Source: Planctomycetales bacterium (GTDB taxonomy: Bacteria > Planctomycetota > Planctomycetia > Gemmatales > Gemmataceae). From it: DNA of 8,202 bases. Numbering within the stretch: the first letter of the stretch is position 1; each line of letters opens with the position of its first letter. The notes beneath the pieces were generated by a model. It was not told the DNA's origin. It saw nothing but the letters and a program-made list of their open reading frames with translations, and did not search any database. The stretch lies in NCBI GenBank assembly GCA_020054355.1, contig JAGVLI010000462.1, forward strand, positions 1-8,202, given 5' to 3'. A program made the position numbers and the translations under genes. Shown here piece by piece: positions 1-6,408 of the stretch.

Positions 1-687
1 ACCGCAGCCGCCACCGAACTCAATCGCGCCCGGCTGTCGCACCTGGAATCGCTGGCGCTGCCGTGGAGCGGCAAGCGCGTGCTCGACGCGGGCTGTGGCA
101 TCGGCGAACTGACGGGGTTTTTCCGAGCTCGGGCGGGGCAGGTTGTTTGCCTGGATGGCCGCGACGAGAATCTCGAGCAGGTCCGGATCGCCCATCCTGG
201 CATTGAAGCCGTGCTTGCCGACGTTCAGGTCGATTCGCTGCGATGCCTGGGCCGATTCGACGCCGTCTTTTGCTACGGCTTGCTCTATCACCTCGAAAAT
301 CCGTTGGCGGCGCTGCGCAACCTGGCGACGGTGTGCGACGAGCTGCTGTTGATCGAAACCGTCGTCTGCGACCGCCCGGAGCCGGTCCTTTACCTGGAAG
401 ACGAAACGCTCGCCGCGAACCAGGCGCTCCACGGCCTGGGGTGCAGACCCAGTCCCAGTTTCGTCACCCTGGCACTCAACCGCATCGGCTTTCCGTATGT
501 CTATGCGCCGCGGGTTCCGCCCGACCATGCCGATTTTCAGTTTTCCTGGCTGAACAATGGCGCCTGGCAGCGCGACGGCCGCCTGCTGCGTGCCATCTTC
601 GTGGCGTCGCGCGCCGGTGTCTACTGCCCTGCGCTGATCCCTCTGCTTCGGCCGAAATCACCTCAATGGGTCATCAGTCGGGCGTGA
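1..687 (+). CDS. Class I SAM-dependent methyltransferase, 5'-truncated by window edge
   Basis: The frame is open from base 1 to the TGA at 685-687, so the visible 228 residues lack the true N-terminus. The GTG at 79 falls inside motif I and cannot be the start. Motif I, VLDAGCGIGE, is at visible residues 27-36 and is the glycine-rich SAM-binding loop of the Rossmann fold. It is followed by an acidic residue ending strand 2 (VVCLDGRDE) and by RFDAVFCYGLLYHLENP, the usual motif of small-molecule or sugar methyltransferases. The C-terminal part, with LNRIGFPYVYAPRVPP and RLLRAIFVASRA, resembles enzymes often found near glycosyltransferases and FkbM genes. The substrate cannot be told; a role in modifying a glycan or secondary metabolite is inference. 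The gene converges on the FkbM gene with a 3-base gap. Confidence 0.88.
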   Translation, partial: TAAATELNRARLSHLESLALPWSGKRVLDAGCGIGELTGFFRARAGQVVCLDGRDENLEQVRIAHPGIEAVLADVQVDSLRCLGRFDAVFCYGLLYHLENPLAALRNLATVCDELLLIETVVCDRPEPVLYLEDETLAANQALHGLGCRPSPSFVTLALNRIGFPYVYAPRVPPDHADFQFSWLNNGAWQRDGRLLRAIFVASRAGVYCPALIPLLRPKSPQWVISRA

Positions 688-690
688 GCT

Positions 691-1452
691 TCACCAAGCC
701 GGCAGAAACCAGACCGTCACGGGCACCGCGCCTGCGCCGTTTATCGCTTGGCGCTTGAACACGTAGTTGTCGTAATCCAGGCACAGGCAGTCCCGGTAGC
801 CCTGCTGGCCCATCCACTCCAGTGCTTGCGGCACGCTCTGCCCGCGGCGGCCCAGCCCTCCGTTCAATTCAACCACGACCCAGGGATCTAGGCGGCGGAG
901 CAATTCAGCAGCGCCTTGCAGCACCTCGAAATCGAAGGAATCCACGTCGATCTTGAGGGCGTCGATTCGCGGGAGCTGTCGGGCAACCATGAAATCGTCC
1001 AGGGTCGTGAACGGGTAGTTTTGCACTTCGGGCTCTTGGCCCCAGATGCGAAAGACGGACTCACGCATCCGGCCCGTATGCTTGCCGACCGCCATGCGCA
1101 GGACTTCCGCATTGCCAATACCCGCATGCCGCAGGTTGGCGAGCAGCATGCCGTGCGTGTCGGTCGGCTCGAACGCGATGACAGTCCCCTGGTGCGCCAG
1201 CTGGGCGAAGAGAATCGTGTAATAGCCGATGTTCGCGCCGCAATCGAGGATGGTCCAATCCGGCTGCACGTGCTCGACGAACCAGCGCTTGGTCGCCAGT
1301 TCACAGCGCGGGTAGTAGTCCCGGAATTCCTCGTAGTACGCAATCAGTTCAATGGGCGCGCGGCCGGGAATTTCCGTGTGGATTGGCGGCTGAGCTGAAG
1401 GGTGGGGGCGGGAAGCGCTCAAGCAATCGAGCAGGCCGTCCAGGGTGGCCAT
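691..1452 (-). CDS. FkbM family methyltransferase
   Basis: This 253-aa protein would transfer a methyl group from SAM, probably to a hydroxyl of a sugar or polyketide-like acceptor, as characterised FkbM-family members do. Motif I is WTILDCGANIGYYTILFAQL at residues 66-85. The acidic strand-2 end is VIAFEPTD at 91-98, and the family hallmark ALKIDVDSFDFEVLQGA is at 165-181, followed by PWVVVELNGG. The frame stays open for 142 codons upstream, but I place the start at 1452. The ATG there follows GGAAGG by a few bases and gives a normal family length, while the upstream extension runs through a hairpin and a dead ppdK fragment. A promoter-like pair lies about 42 bases upstream of the ATG. The acceptor is unknown. 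Confidence 0.9.
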   Translation of the reverse strand: MATLDGLLDCLSASRPHPSAQPPIHTEIPGRAPIELIAYYEEFRDYYPRCELATKRWFVEHVQPDWTILDCGANIGYYTILFAQLAHQGTVIAFEPTDTHGMLLANLRHAGIGNAEVLRMAVGKHTGRMRESVFRIWGQEPEVQNYPFTTLDDFMVARQLPRIDALKIDVDSFDFEVLQGAAELLRRLDPWVVVELNGGLGRRGQSVPQALEWMGQQGYRDCLCLDYDNYVFKRQAINGAGAVPVTVWFLPAW

Positions 1453-1494
1453 CGGTGCCTTCCTTTGCACAAGGGCTGAGGATCGATCAACCGT

Positions 1495-1522
1495 ACTATA
1501 CTCCCTCGCGCTCCCCGCGCAA
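1495..1522 (-). promoter_or_regulatory. Putative sigma70-type promoter of the FkbM gene
   Basis: On the minus strand, TTGCGC (1517-1522) and TATAGT (1495-1500) are separated by 16 bases. The -10 box lies 42 bases ahead of the FkbM ATG. The placement just after the 1529-1562 hairpin fits a boundary between two transcription units. It is called by eye only. Confidence 0.45.
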
Positions 1523-1528
1523 AGACAA

Positions 1529-1562
1529 GGCGGGCGGAAGTTGCGGTCAGCTTCCGCCCGCC
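1529..1562 (-). terminator. Strong GC-rich hairpin, probable terminator of the HEPN operon
   Basis: Perfect 12-base arms GGCGGGCGGAAG (1529-1540) and CTTCCGCCCGCC (1551-1562) enclose a 10-base loop. It lies downstream of the two-gene minus-strand operon, past the ppdK fragment, and just ahead of the FkbM promoter. The U-rich tail of a classic intrinsic terminator is poor (TTGTCTTTG on the minus strand), so it might instead be an RNA-stabilising 3' end or a repeat element. Confidence 0.5.
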
Positions 1563-1582
1563 CGAACATCGATGGTTCGACC

Positions 1583-1671
1583 TGATTTTCCCAGCGCCGC
1601 CTGGGCCGCCGCCAGCCGGGCGTTGCCAGTCGGAACGGCGCGCAGCTGACGTGGTTCCTGTCGATCTTGTG
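1583..1671 (-). pseudogene. Decayed duplicate of the 3' end of ppdK
   Basis: These 89 bases align in the same orientation with 2852-2941, the last 30 codons of the intact ppdK. By hand I count about 74 matches in 89 aligned columns plus one single-base gap. Translated on the minus strand it begins HKIDRNHVSCAPFRL, against HKIGLNYVSCSPFRV in PPDK. A 1-base deletion near 1623-1630 then shifts the frame, and in the other frame RLAAAQAALGK is still readable. The TAA stop has become TCA. The homology ends about 16 bases after the stop of the 175-aa gene. The fragment is far too short to encode anything by itself. It is either the displaced end of ppdK after an insertion or a leftover of a tandem duplication. 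Confidence 0.85.
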
Positions 1672-1687
1672 ATGGGTGGCCAAGCCG

Positions 1688-2215
1688 TTACTCGTACTGG
1701 ACTTCCTTTTCCACGATCCACTTCGATCTCGGCAGTGCTTTCTCCAGCCGCTGCCGGGCGTCTTCCGCGTCTTCGGCGCGGGAATAACGCAGTTCCCTTG
1801 CATCCCCACCAAGCAAGGTGTTCCGCGCTTCCGCCGCAAACGCCTTCTTGTGCTCGGCCATCGTGGGCTGGGCTTCATGGCGTTTTCGAGCAGCCCTCAC
1901 CTTCCAGGGCAACAGTCCCAAGGCCAACGATTCCTCTGCAGTCACTCCGGCGGCAATTGTGATTTGCTCGGCCACCGAGTCTCCTTCTGCCTGCTGATAA
2001 GCCTCAACAATTACCCTGGAGCGAACTTCATCGGGGATGCCCTTCCACTCGTCCCAGACAACGTGGACGTGGCGCGATCCGGTCGAATCAATCTGCTCTT
2101 CAAGAATCAAGGGCTGACGATCGTTCCCTTGCGATGTCAGTTCCTGCGCCAGTCTCTTGATGAGCTTGGCGTGTTTGGGGCTTTTCGATGAGGACGTAAT
2201 GATAATTCGCGGCAT
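1688..2215 (-). CDS. Uncharacterised protein, partner of the HEPN-like protein
   Basis: This is a 175-aa soluble protein that I cannot assign to a named family. The N-terminal half looks like a small alpha/beta domain: a strand at MPRIIITSS, then a helix with HAKLIKRLAQEL, then strand PLILEEQI (35-42) and HVHVVWDEWKGI (49-60) followed by helix EVRSRVIVEAYQQAEG. The conserved look of 'HVHVVWDEW' suggests a real family. The C-terminal half is charged and helical, with RAARKRHEA and AEHKKAFAAEARN, followed by a final strand. There is no signal peptide or membrane segment. The start at 2215 is well supported by AGGAG seven bases ahead. The gene follows the HEPN-like gene after 9 bases, which implies co-translation and a joint function, possibly as its antidote or effector; that role is inference. 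Confidence 0.75.
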   Translation of the reverse strand: MPRIIITSSSKSPKHAKLIKRLAQELTSQGNDRQPLILEEQIDSTGSRHVHVVWDEWKGIPDEVRSRVIVEAYQQAEGDSVAEQITIAAGVTAEESLALGLLPWKVRAARKRHEAQPTMAEHKKAFAAEARNTLLGGDARELRYSRAEDAEDARQRLEKALPRSKWIVEKEVQYE

Positions 2216-2221
2216 CGGCTG

Positions 2222-2226
2222 CTCCT
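2222..2226 (-). promoter_or_regulatory. Shine-Dalgarno AGGAG overlapping the HEPN stop codon
   Basis: On the minus strand the HEPN stop TAG and the ribosome-binding site share bases in TAGGAG, and the partner's ATG follows seven bases later. This is the standard arrangement for translational coupling. It fixes the start of the 175-aa gene at 2215. Confidence 0.75.
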
Positions 2227-2719
2227 ACAAGTAGCGGTACTGGCCGAGGAGCCAGAATACGGACTGCACCGTGTTATCGACTTTGCCTTGATACGGCTTG
2301 TTGGCGCGGTACCGCAATTGTTCTCGCCAGTTTACATAGATTCGTTGTACCCGCGCATGCAGGCTTCGGGCCAGTGCCGACGGATAAGGAACTCGTCGGA
2401 AACGTCGATCCTCGATCAGCAACTCTCCCCACTTCGTCAGGTCATGCAAGTTGCCTGGCCAGGAAAGGCCCAGGGTCGTAATCGCGTACTTTTTCGCGTT
2501 GTTGATGTCCGTCATCGCTATCGCGTCGTTGGGGCCTTTGCCCGTCAGGCGAAAGTACGCGGCCTTGAGCAGCATTTCGGCGGTGTAACCGCTCAAGTAA
2601 ATCCCGGCAAGACGATCCCCCGCAGCCACCAAGCGCGTCGCTTCCCAGTATCGCACGATCGCGGCGGCACGGAATTCGCGAATCGTGTGATGGGGAGGCA
2701 GCCGGTCGATCAACGGCAT
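2225..2719 (-). CDS. HEPN-like domain protein, first gene of a two-gene operon
   Basis: This is a 164-aa all-helical protein. Residues 19-57 (AAIVRYWEATRL..., then LAGIYLSGYTAEMLLKAAYF) match the HEPN pattern in which a long helix is followed by 'Y..GY.AE..LKA'. NLHDLTKWGELL at 90-101 and NWREQLRYRANKPY at 130-143 match the later 'HDL..L' and 'W...LRY' segments of the fold. HEPN domains occur in toxin-antitoxin pairs, CRISPR ribonucleases and nucleotidyltransferase partners. The catalytic RX4-6H motif of HEPN ribonucleases is not seen in its usual late position: there is RSLH at 118-121, and the only R-X4-H is R6-H11 at the extreme N-terminus. It may therefore bind a partner or RNA rather than cut. 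The start at 2719 follows only a weak CAGGG; a TATAAT box lies about 48 bases upstream. Confidence 0.78.
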   Translation of the reverse strand: MPLIDRLPPHHTIREFRAAAIVRYWEATRLVAAGDRLAGIYLSGYTAEMLLKAAYFRLTGKGPNDAIAMTDINNAKKYAITTLGLSWPGNLHDLTKWGELLIEDRRFRRVPYPSALARSLHARVQRIYVNWREQLRYRANKPYQGKVDNTVQSVFWLLGQYRYL

Positions 2720-2767
2720 CGGTCAGCCCTGCTAATTCCAGGCATGCCCCAATCCTTCATCACTCCA

Positions 2768-2773
2768 ATTATA
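2768..2773 (-). promoter_or_regulatory. Consensus -10 box (TATAAT) for the HEPN operon
   Basis: On the minus strand a perfect TATAAT lies about 48 bases before the HEPN ATG, in an otherwise GC-rich stretch. No good -35 is found at 16-18 bases; TTGCGC sits 21 bases upstream, overlapping the ppdK 3' hairpin. The operon probably has its own start rather than depending on ppdK read-through. Confidence 0.45.
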
Positions 2774-2789
2774 CTCGCCCGATCGCGCT

Positions 2790-2832
2790 GAAGGGCGCAA
2801 CCAGAGCATCGGTTGCCCCGGTCGCGCCCTTC
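2790..2832 (-). terminator. Imperfect stem-loop downstream of ppdK
   Basis: The outer arms GAAGGGC (2790-2796) and GCCCTTC (2826-2832) pair. The inner arms GCAACC (2797-2802) and GGTTGC (2811-2816) also pair, around an 8-base loop, with a one-sided bulge at 2817-2825. It starts 20 bases after the ppdK stop, where a terminator is expected. No T-run follows, so termination strength is uncertain. Confidence 0.5.
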
Positions 2833-2851
2833 GTTGTGAGGCTTGCTTGCT

Positions 2852-5590
2852 TTATTTCCCCAGTGCCGCCTGCGCCGCCGCCAGCCGGGCGATCGGCACG
2901 CGGAACGGCGAGCAGCTGACATAGTTCAGGCCGATCTTGTGGCAGAACTTGACGCTGTCCGGGTCGCCGCCATGCTCGCCGCAGATGCCGATCTTCAGAT
3001 CGGGACGGGTCGCCCGGCCCTTCTCGACGCCGACCTTCATCAGCGCGCCGACGCCGTCCTGGTCGATGGTCGCGAACGGATCGGCCGCGATCACGTCGGC
3101 CTTCTTCGGATCGGTGTAGGCCGAGATGAACGGGGCATAGTCGTCGCGGCTGATGCCGAGCGCCGTCTGCGTCAGGTCGTTGGTGCCGAAGCTGAAGAAC
3201 TCCGCCGACTGCGCGATGGCATCCGCTGTCACGCAGGCGCGGGGCACCTCGATCATCGTGCCGACCAGGTATTCCACCTTGGTGCCCGTCTCGGCAAAGA
3301 CCTTCTCGGCCATTTCCCGGACAATCTTCTTCTGGTGGATCAACTCCTTCTTGAAGCCGACCAGCGGGATCATCACTTCCGGAATGACCTTGATGCCTTC
3401 CTTCTGCACCTGCACCGCTGCCTCGAAGACGGCGCGCGCCTGCATGGCGGTAATTTCCGGGTAGACGATGCCGAGCCGGCAGCCGCGATGGCCGAGCATC
3501 GGGTTCGATTCGTGCAGCTCCTCGACGCGGCGTATAACGTCCTCGACCTTCTTGCCGAGGATCTTGGCCATCTCTTCCTGGCCTTCCTTGGTCTGCGGCA
3601 GGAACTCGTGCAGCGGCGGATCGAGCAGACGGATGGTCACGGGTTTGCCGGCCATCGCCCGGAACAACCCGGCGAAGTCGCCGCGCTGGAAGGGCAGCAT
3701 CTTCGCCAGCGCCTTTTCGCGCGCCGGCGTGTCCGAGGCCATGATCATCTCGCGCATCTCGGCGATGTGGTCGAAGAACATGTGCTCGGTCCGGCACAGG
3801 CCGATGCCCTCGGCCCCAAAAGCGATGGCTTCTGCTGCCTGGTCCGGCAGGTCGGCGTTGGTGCGCACACCCAGCTTGCGGTAGTGGTCGGCCCAGTCCA
3901 TGATGAGCTTGAAGCGGCGGTACCAGTCCGATTTCTCAGGGGCCAATTCCTTCTTGATGAGGACCTGGACCACTTCGCTCGGCCGGGTGGCGATCTGGCC
4001 GGCGAAGACCTCGCCGGTGAAGCCGTCCACGGCGATATCGTCGCCTTCCTTCAGCGTTATCGGGGGGCTGACACCCCCCGCTCGCTGCACTCTGACCGTG
4101 CCCGCGTGGTGGTCGATGTCGAGTTCGCCCGCGCCGACGATGCACACCTTGCCCATCTGCCGGCTGACCAGGGCGGCATGCGAGCTGACGCCGCCGACTG
4201 CTGTCAAGATGCCGAGCGCCGCCTTCATGCCGCGCAGGTCTTCCGGCGTCGTCTCCTCGCGGACGAGGATGAGCGGCACATTCGGGTTGGCCTGCTTCAT
4301 CGCCTCGGCCTTCTGCGGCGAGCAGACGATCTTGCCTGTCGCCGCGCCGGGACCAGCGGGGATGCCCTTGGTGAGCAGCTTGCCCGCCTTGCTGGCCGTC
4401 TTCTTCGCGTCGGCATCGAAGACGGGCTGCAGTAACTGGCTCAGGTCGCCCGCCGGGATGAACTTCGACGAGATGGCGTCGTCCTTTTCGATCAAGCCTT
4501 CCTCGACCAGGTCGGTGGCCACGCGCACGGCCGCGAAGCCGGTGCGTTTGGCGTTACGGGTTTGCAGCATGTACAGCTTGTTGCGGGAAATCGTGAACTC
4601 GATGTCCTGCATGTTGCGGTAGTGCTTTTCGAGCTTCTTGCCGACTTCAACCAGCTCCTTGTAGGCGGCCGGCATGTCCTTGCCGAGCGTTTCCTCGATG
4701 CGCTTGGTCGGTCGCGAACCATTGACGACGTCTTCGCCCTGGGCGTTGATGAGGTAGTCGCCGTTCATGCCGGGCGCGCCCAGCGAGCCGTCGCGGGTCA
4801 GGGCGACGCCGGTGGCGCAGTCGTCGCCGAGGTTGCCGAAGACCATGGCCATGATGTTGCAAGCGGTGCCCCATTCGTCGGGGATGCCGTACTGGCGGCG
4901 GTAGACGCAGGCCCGGTCGTTCATCCACGAGCCGAACACCGCGCCGATGGCGTTCCACATCTGCTCGTGCGGATCGGTGGGAAAGTCCTTGCCGGTGTAC
5001 TTCTTGATGGCCGCCTTGTAATCCTTGATGATCGCCTTCAGCGACTCGACGCTCAGTTCGTTATCGAGCTTGACGCCCTGCTTTTTCTTGGCTTCGTCGA
5101 GGATATGCTCGAACGGTTCGTCTTTGTGGCCCTTCAAGCCCATGACGACTTCGCCGTACATGAGCAGCAGCCGGCGATAGCTGTCGAGGGCGAAGCGCTC
5201 GTTGCCGGACTGCTTGGTCAGGGCCTGCACGGTGTCGTCGTTGAGGCCGATGTTCAGGACGGTGTCCATCATGCCGGGCATCGAATCGCGGGCGCCGGAG
5301 CGGCAGGCGACGAGCATCGGGTTCTTGGCATCGCCGAACTTGGTGCCCATCGTTTCCTCGACCTGACGCAGCGCGGTTTCGACCTGCTTCTTGAGTTCGG
5401 GCGGGTACTGCCGGCCGTGATCGTAGAAGTAGGTGCAAACGTCGGTGCTGAGGGTGAAGCCGGCGGGCACCGGCAGGCCGATGTTGGTCATTTCGGCCAG
5501 GTTGGCGCCCTTGCCGCCCAGCAGGTTTTTCATCTCGGTCTTGCCGTCGGCCTTGCCGCCGCCGAAGAAATAGACGTACTTGGTGGTCAT
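2852..5590 (-). CDS. ppdK: Pyruvate, phosphate dikinase
   Basis: PPDK interconverts pyruvate, ATP and phosphate with PEP, AMP and pyrophosphate in the cytoplasm. The protein is 912 aa, near the family's usual ~880. The N-terminal ATP-grasp domain starts KYVYFFGGGKADGKTEMKN and contains GGKGANLAEM (25-34). The phosphohistidine domain has GGVSSHAALVSRQMG (466-480), with catalytic His471. The C-terminal PEP barrel shows GLCRTEHMFF (597-606), LLDPPLHEF, PMLGHRGCRLGI, GTMIEVPRA, SFGTNDLTQTALGISRDD and IGICGEHGG, with catalytic Cys870. I chose the start at 5590 because MTTKYVYFFG begins at the family's normal N-terminus; an ATG at 5665 would add 25 unmatched residues. Two oddities: the usual regulatory threonine is Ser469, and residues 503-511 (RAGGVSPPI) come from an in-frame palindrome. 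The ribosome-binding site is weak. Confidence 0.97.
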   Translation of the reverse strand: MTTKYVYFFGGGKADGKTEMKNLLGGKGANLAEMTNIGLPVPAGFTLSTDVCTYFYDHGRQYPPELKKQVETALRQVEETMGTKFGDAKNPMLVACRSGARDSMPGMMDTVLNIGLNDDTVQALTKQSGNERFALDSYRRLLLMYGEVVMGLKGHKDEPFEHILDEAKKKQGVKLDNELSVESLKAIIKDYKAAIKKYTGKDFPTDPHEQMWNAIGAVFGSWMNDRACVYRRQYGIPDEWGTACNIMAMVFGNLGDDCATGVALTRDGSLGAPGMNGDYLINAQGEDVVNGSRPTKRIEETLGKDMPAAYKELVEVGKKLEKHYRNMQDIEFTISRNKLYMLQTRNAKRTGFAAVRVATDLVEEGLIEKDDAISSKFIPAGDLSQLLQPVFDADAKKTASKAGKLLTKGIPAGPGAATGKIVCSPQKAEAMKQANPNVPLILVREETTPEDLRGMKAALGILTAVGGVSSHAALVSRQMGKVCIVGAGELDIDHHAGTVRVQRAGGVSPPITLKEGDDIAVDGFTGEVFAGQIATRPSEVVQVLIKKELAPEKSDWYRRFKLIMDWADHYRKLGVRTNADLPDQAAEAIAFGAEGIGLCRTEHMFFDHIAEMREMIMASDTPAREKALAKMLPFQRGDFAGLFRAMAGKPVTIRLLDPPLHEFLPQTKEGQEEMAKILGKKVEDVIRRVEELHESNPMLGHRGCRLGIVYPEITAMQARAVFEAAVQVQKEGIKVIPEVMIPLVGFKKELIHQKKIVREMAEKVFAETGTKVEYLVGTMIEVPRACVTADAIAQSAEFFSFGTNDLTQTALGISRDDYAPFISAYTDPKKADVIAADPFATIDQDGVGALMKVGVEKGRATRPDLKIGICGEHGGDPDSVKFCHKIGLNYVSCSPFRVPIARLAAAQAALGK
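4061..4080. repeat. REP-like GC palindrome inside ppdK
   Basis: Perfect 7-base arms CGGGGGG (4061-4067) and CCCCCCG (4074-4080) flank CTGACA. On the coding strand this encodes AGGVSPP in frame, at the junction between the phosphohistidine domain and the LKEGD segment. At this point relatives normally run almost directly from '..TV.V' to 'LKEGD'. It looks like a small dispersed palindromic element that landed in frame. No second copy is seen in this window. Confidence 0.6.
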
Positions 5591-5672
5591 GGAGGGTCTC
5601 GAAACCGGAGTACGGGCGAAACAGGAATCCGCTGCGAGGGTGCGGAACAGACCGCTCGCAAGCAATGGTGAA

Positions 5673-5702
5673 AATGTATGGATGGGTGGGGGCGGTGTCC
5701 AA
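5673..5702 (-). promoter_or_regulatory. ppdK: Possible ppdK promoter
   Basis: On the minus strand TTGGAC (5697-5702) and TACATT (5673-5678) are separated by 18 bases. Transcription would begin near 5667, giving a leader of about 75 bases before the ATG at 5590. This also argues against the 5665 ATG, which would be nearly leaderless. The hexamers match consensus only moderately. Confidence 0.35.
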
Positions 5703-5722
5703 GGGGTGGCGACAGGACCGTG

Positions 5723-6349
5723 TTACGAGAACGAGACGCTCTTGCCGAATCGCTTGCGGAGCTTCACTACCGTTGCCCGACCAAACTTACTCGACACAAT
5801 GCGCAGACGCTCCAGCCGATGCAGGCAAGACGAGGCTGCCACGGCGTCAGCACCGAGGCGATCAATCGGGCCGATCGTTAGCTTTTTAACCAAGCTCATC
5901 TGTGGCAGATTGACAAGTCTTTCGACATCTTCGGTACGGAGTGAGCTGCGGCCACGAAGGAATTCGTATTCGCCTTCAATGACCAGGTGCCCCACTGGCC
6001 CAAGGTCAAAAAAACGGTGCGCTTGACCGAGGAACACTCTCAACTGGTTCGCGTAGCCAAGCTGTGCTCTGACAACAAACCCGCGTCGGAGGGTAAGTGC
6101 TTCAAAAGCCGAACGGAAACGATTGTAATCCTCGAAAAATCGTGGGAACAATTCATCGGCTCGGCGCAGCAGCGTTGCAATTCGCGGATCATCATCCGCG
6201 AGTTTGGCCACTTCAATTTGCACACGAATGTACTCGGCGCGCTCGGATCGGCCGCGCTCTTCCAGCCAGTCGGCATAAACCAGGCGCGGCGTGTCGTCGT
6301 CGGGGTGGTCGAGGATGGTGCGAAAGAAGCCTTCTTCATCGGGCGTCAT
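5723..6349 (-). CDS. TIGR02996 domain protein with C-terminal leucine-rich repeats
   Basis: This is a 208-aa protein of a family typical of Gemmata-like planctomycetes. Residues 1-45 carry the whole repeat-companion domain, including PDDDTPRLVYADWLEERG (16-33) and RAEYIRVQ (37-44). The middle, with LFPRFFEDYNRF and LRRGFVVRAQLG, is the usual linker. From about residue 143 the pattern LVNLPQMSLVKKLTIG and LHRLERLRIVSSKFG is that of leucine-rich repeats. It ends KLRKRFGKSVSFS, the typical family terminus. Only about two repeats are visible, which is short for the family, so protein binding through the LRR is plausible but the function is unknown. There is no signal peptide. The start is fixed by the domain's N-terminus although no good Shine-Dalgarno is present. 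Sampled lines look less GC-rich than ppdK. Confidence 0.88.
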   Translation of the reverse strand: MTPDEEGFFRTILDHPDDDTPRLVYADWLEERGRSERAEYIRVQIEVAKLADDDPRIATLLRRADELFPRFFEDYNRFRSAFEALTLRRGFVVRAQLGYANQLRVFLGQAHRFFDLGPVGHLVIEGEYEFLRGRSSLRTEDVERLVNLPQMSLVKKLTIGPIDRLGADAVAASSCLHRLERLRIVSSKFGRATVVKLRKRFGKSVSFS

Positions 6350-6408
6350 GGCGAGGTGCTCGGTGGTGGAAGACGCTGACTGGCGCCAGGGTCGTTTCCT
6401 GAAATCCG

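Noticed and set aside
1453..1878. Upstream extension of the FkbM reading frame, giving a 395-aa protein.
   Set aside because: It translates through the hairpin, the decayed ppdK fragment and the end of the 175-aa gene on the same strand. The ATG at 1452 has a good ribosome-binding site and gives the normal family length.
2769..3797. 342-aa minus-strand open frame within ppdK in another frame.
   Set aside because: It is an out-of-frame reading of the ppdK C-terminal half and is Arg/Gly-rich.
2843..4435. 530-aa open frame on the plus strand opposite ppdK.
   Set aside because: It is an antisense shadow of a strongly conserved PPDK frame in GC-rich DNA; its Arg/Ala/Asp-rich composition matches no family.
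5591..5665. ATG at 5665 as the ppdK start, adding 25 residues.
   Set aside because: PPDKs begin at the KYVYFFG segment. The extra residues resemble nothing in the family, and the best promoter candidate would leave that ATG with almost no leader.
4562..5671. 369-aa open frame on the plus strand opposite the 5' part of ppdK.
   Set aside because: Same reason: it mirrors codon structure of the real gene and has low-complexity Val/Ala/Gly composition with no motifs.
6380..6389. Palindrome CTGGCGCCAG upstream of the TIGR02996 gene as an operator.
   Set aside because: A single 10-base palindrome is expected by chance in GC-rich DNA and no promoter could be placed around it.
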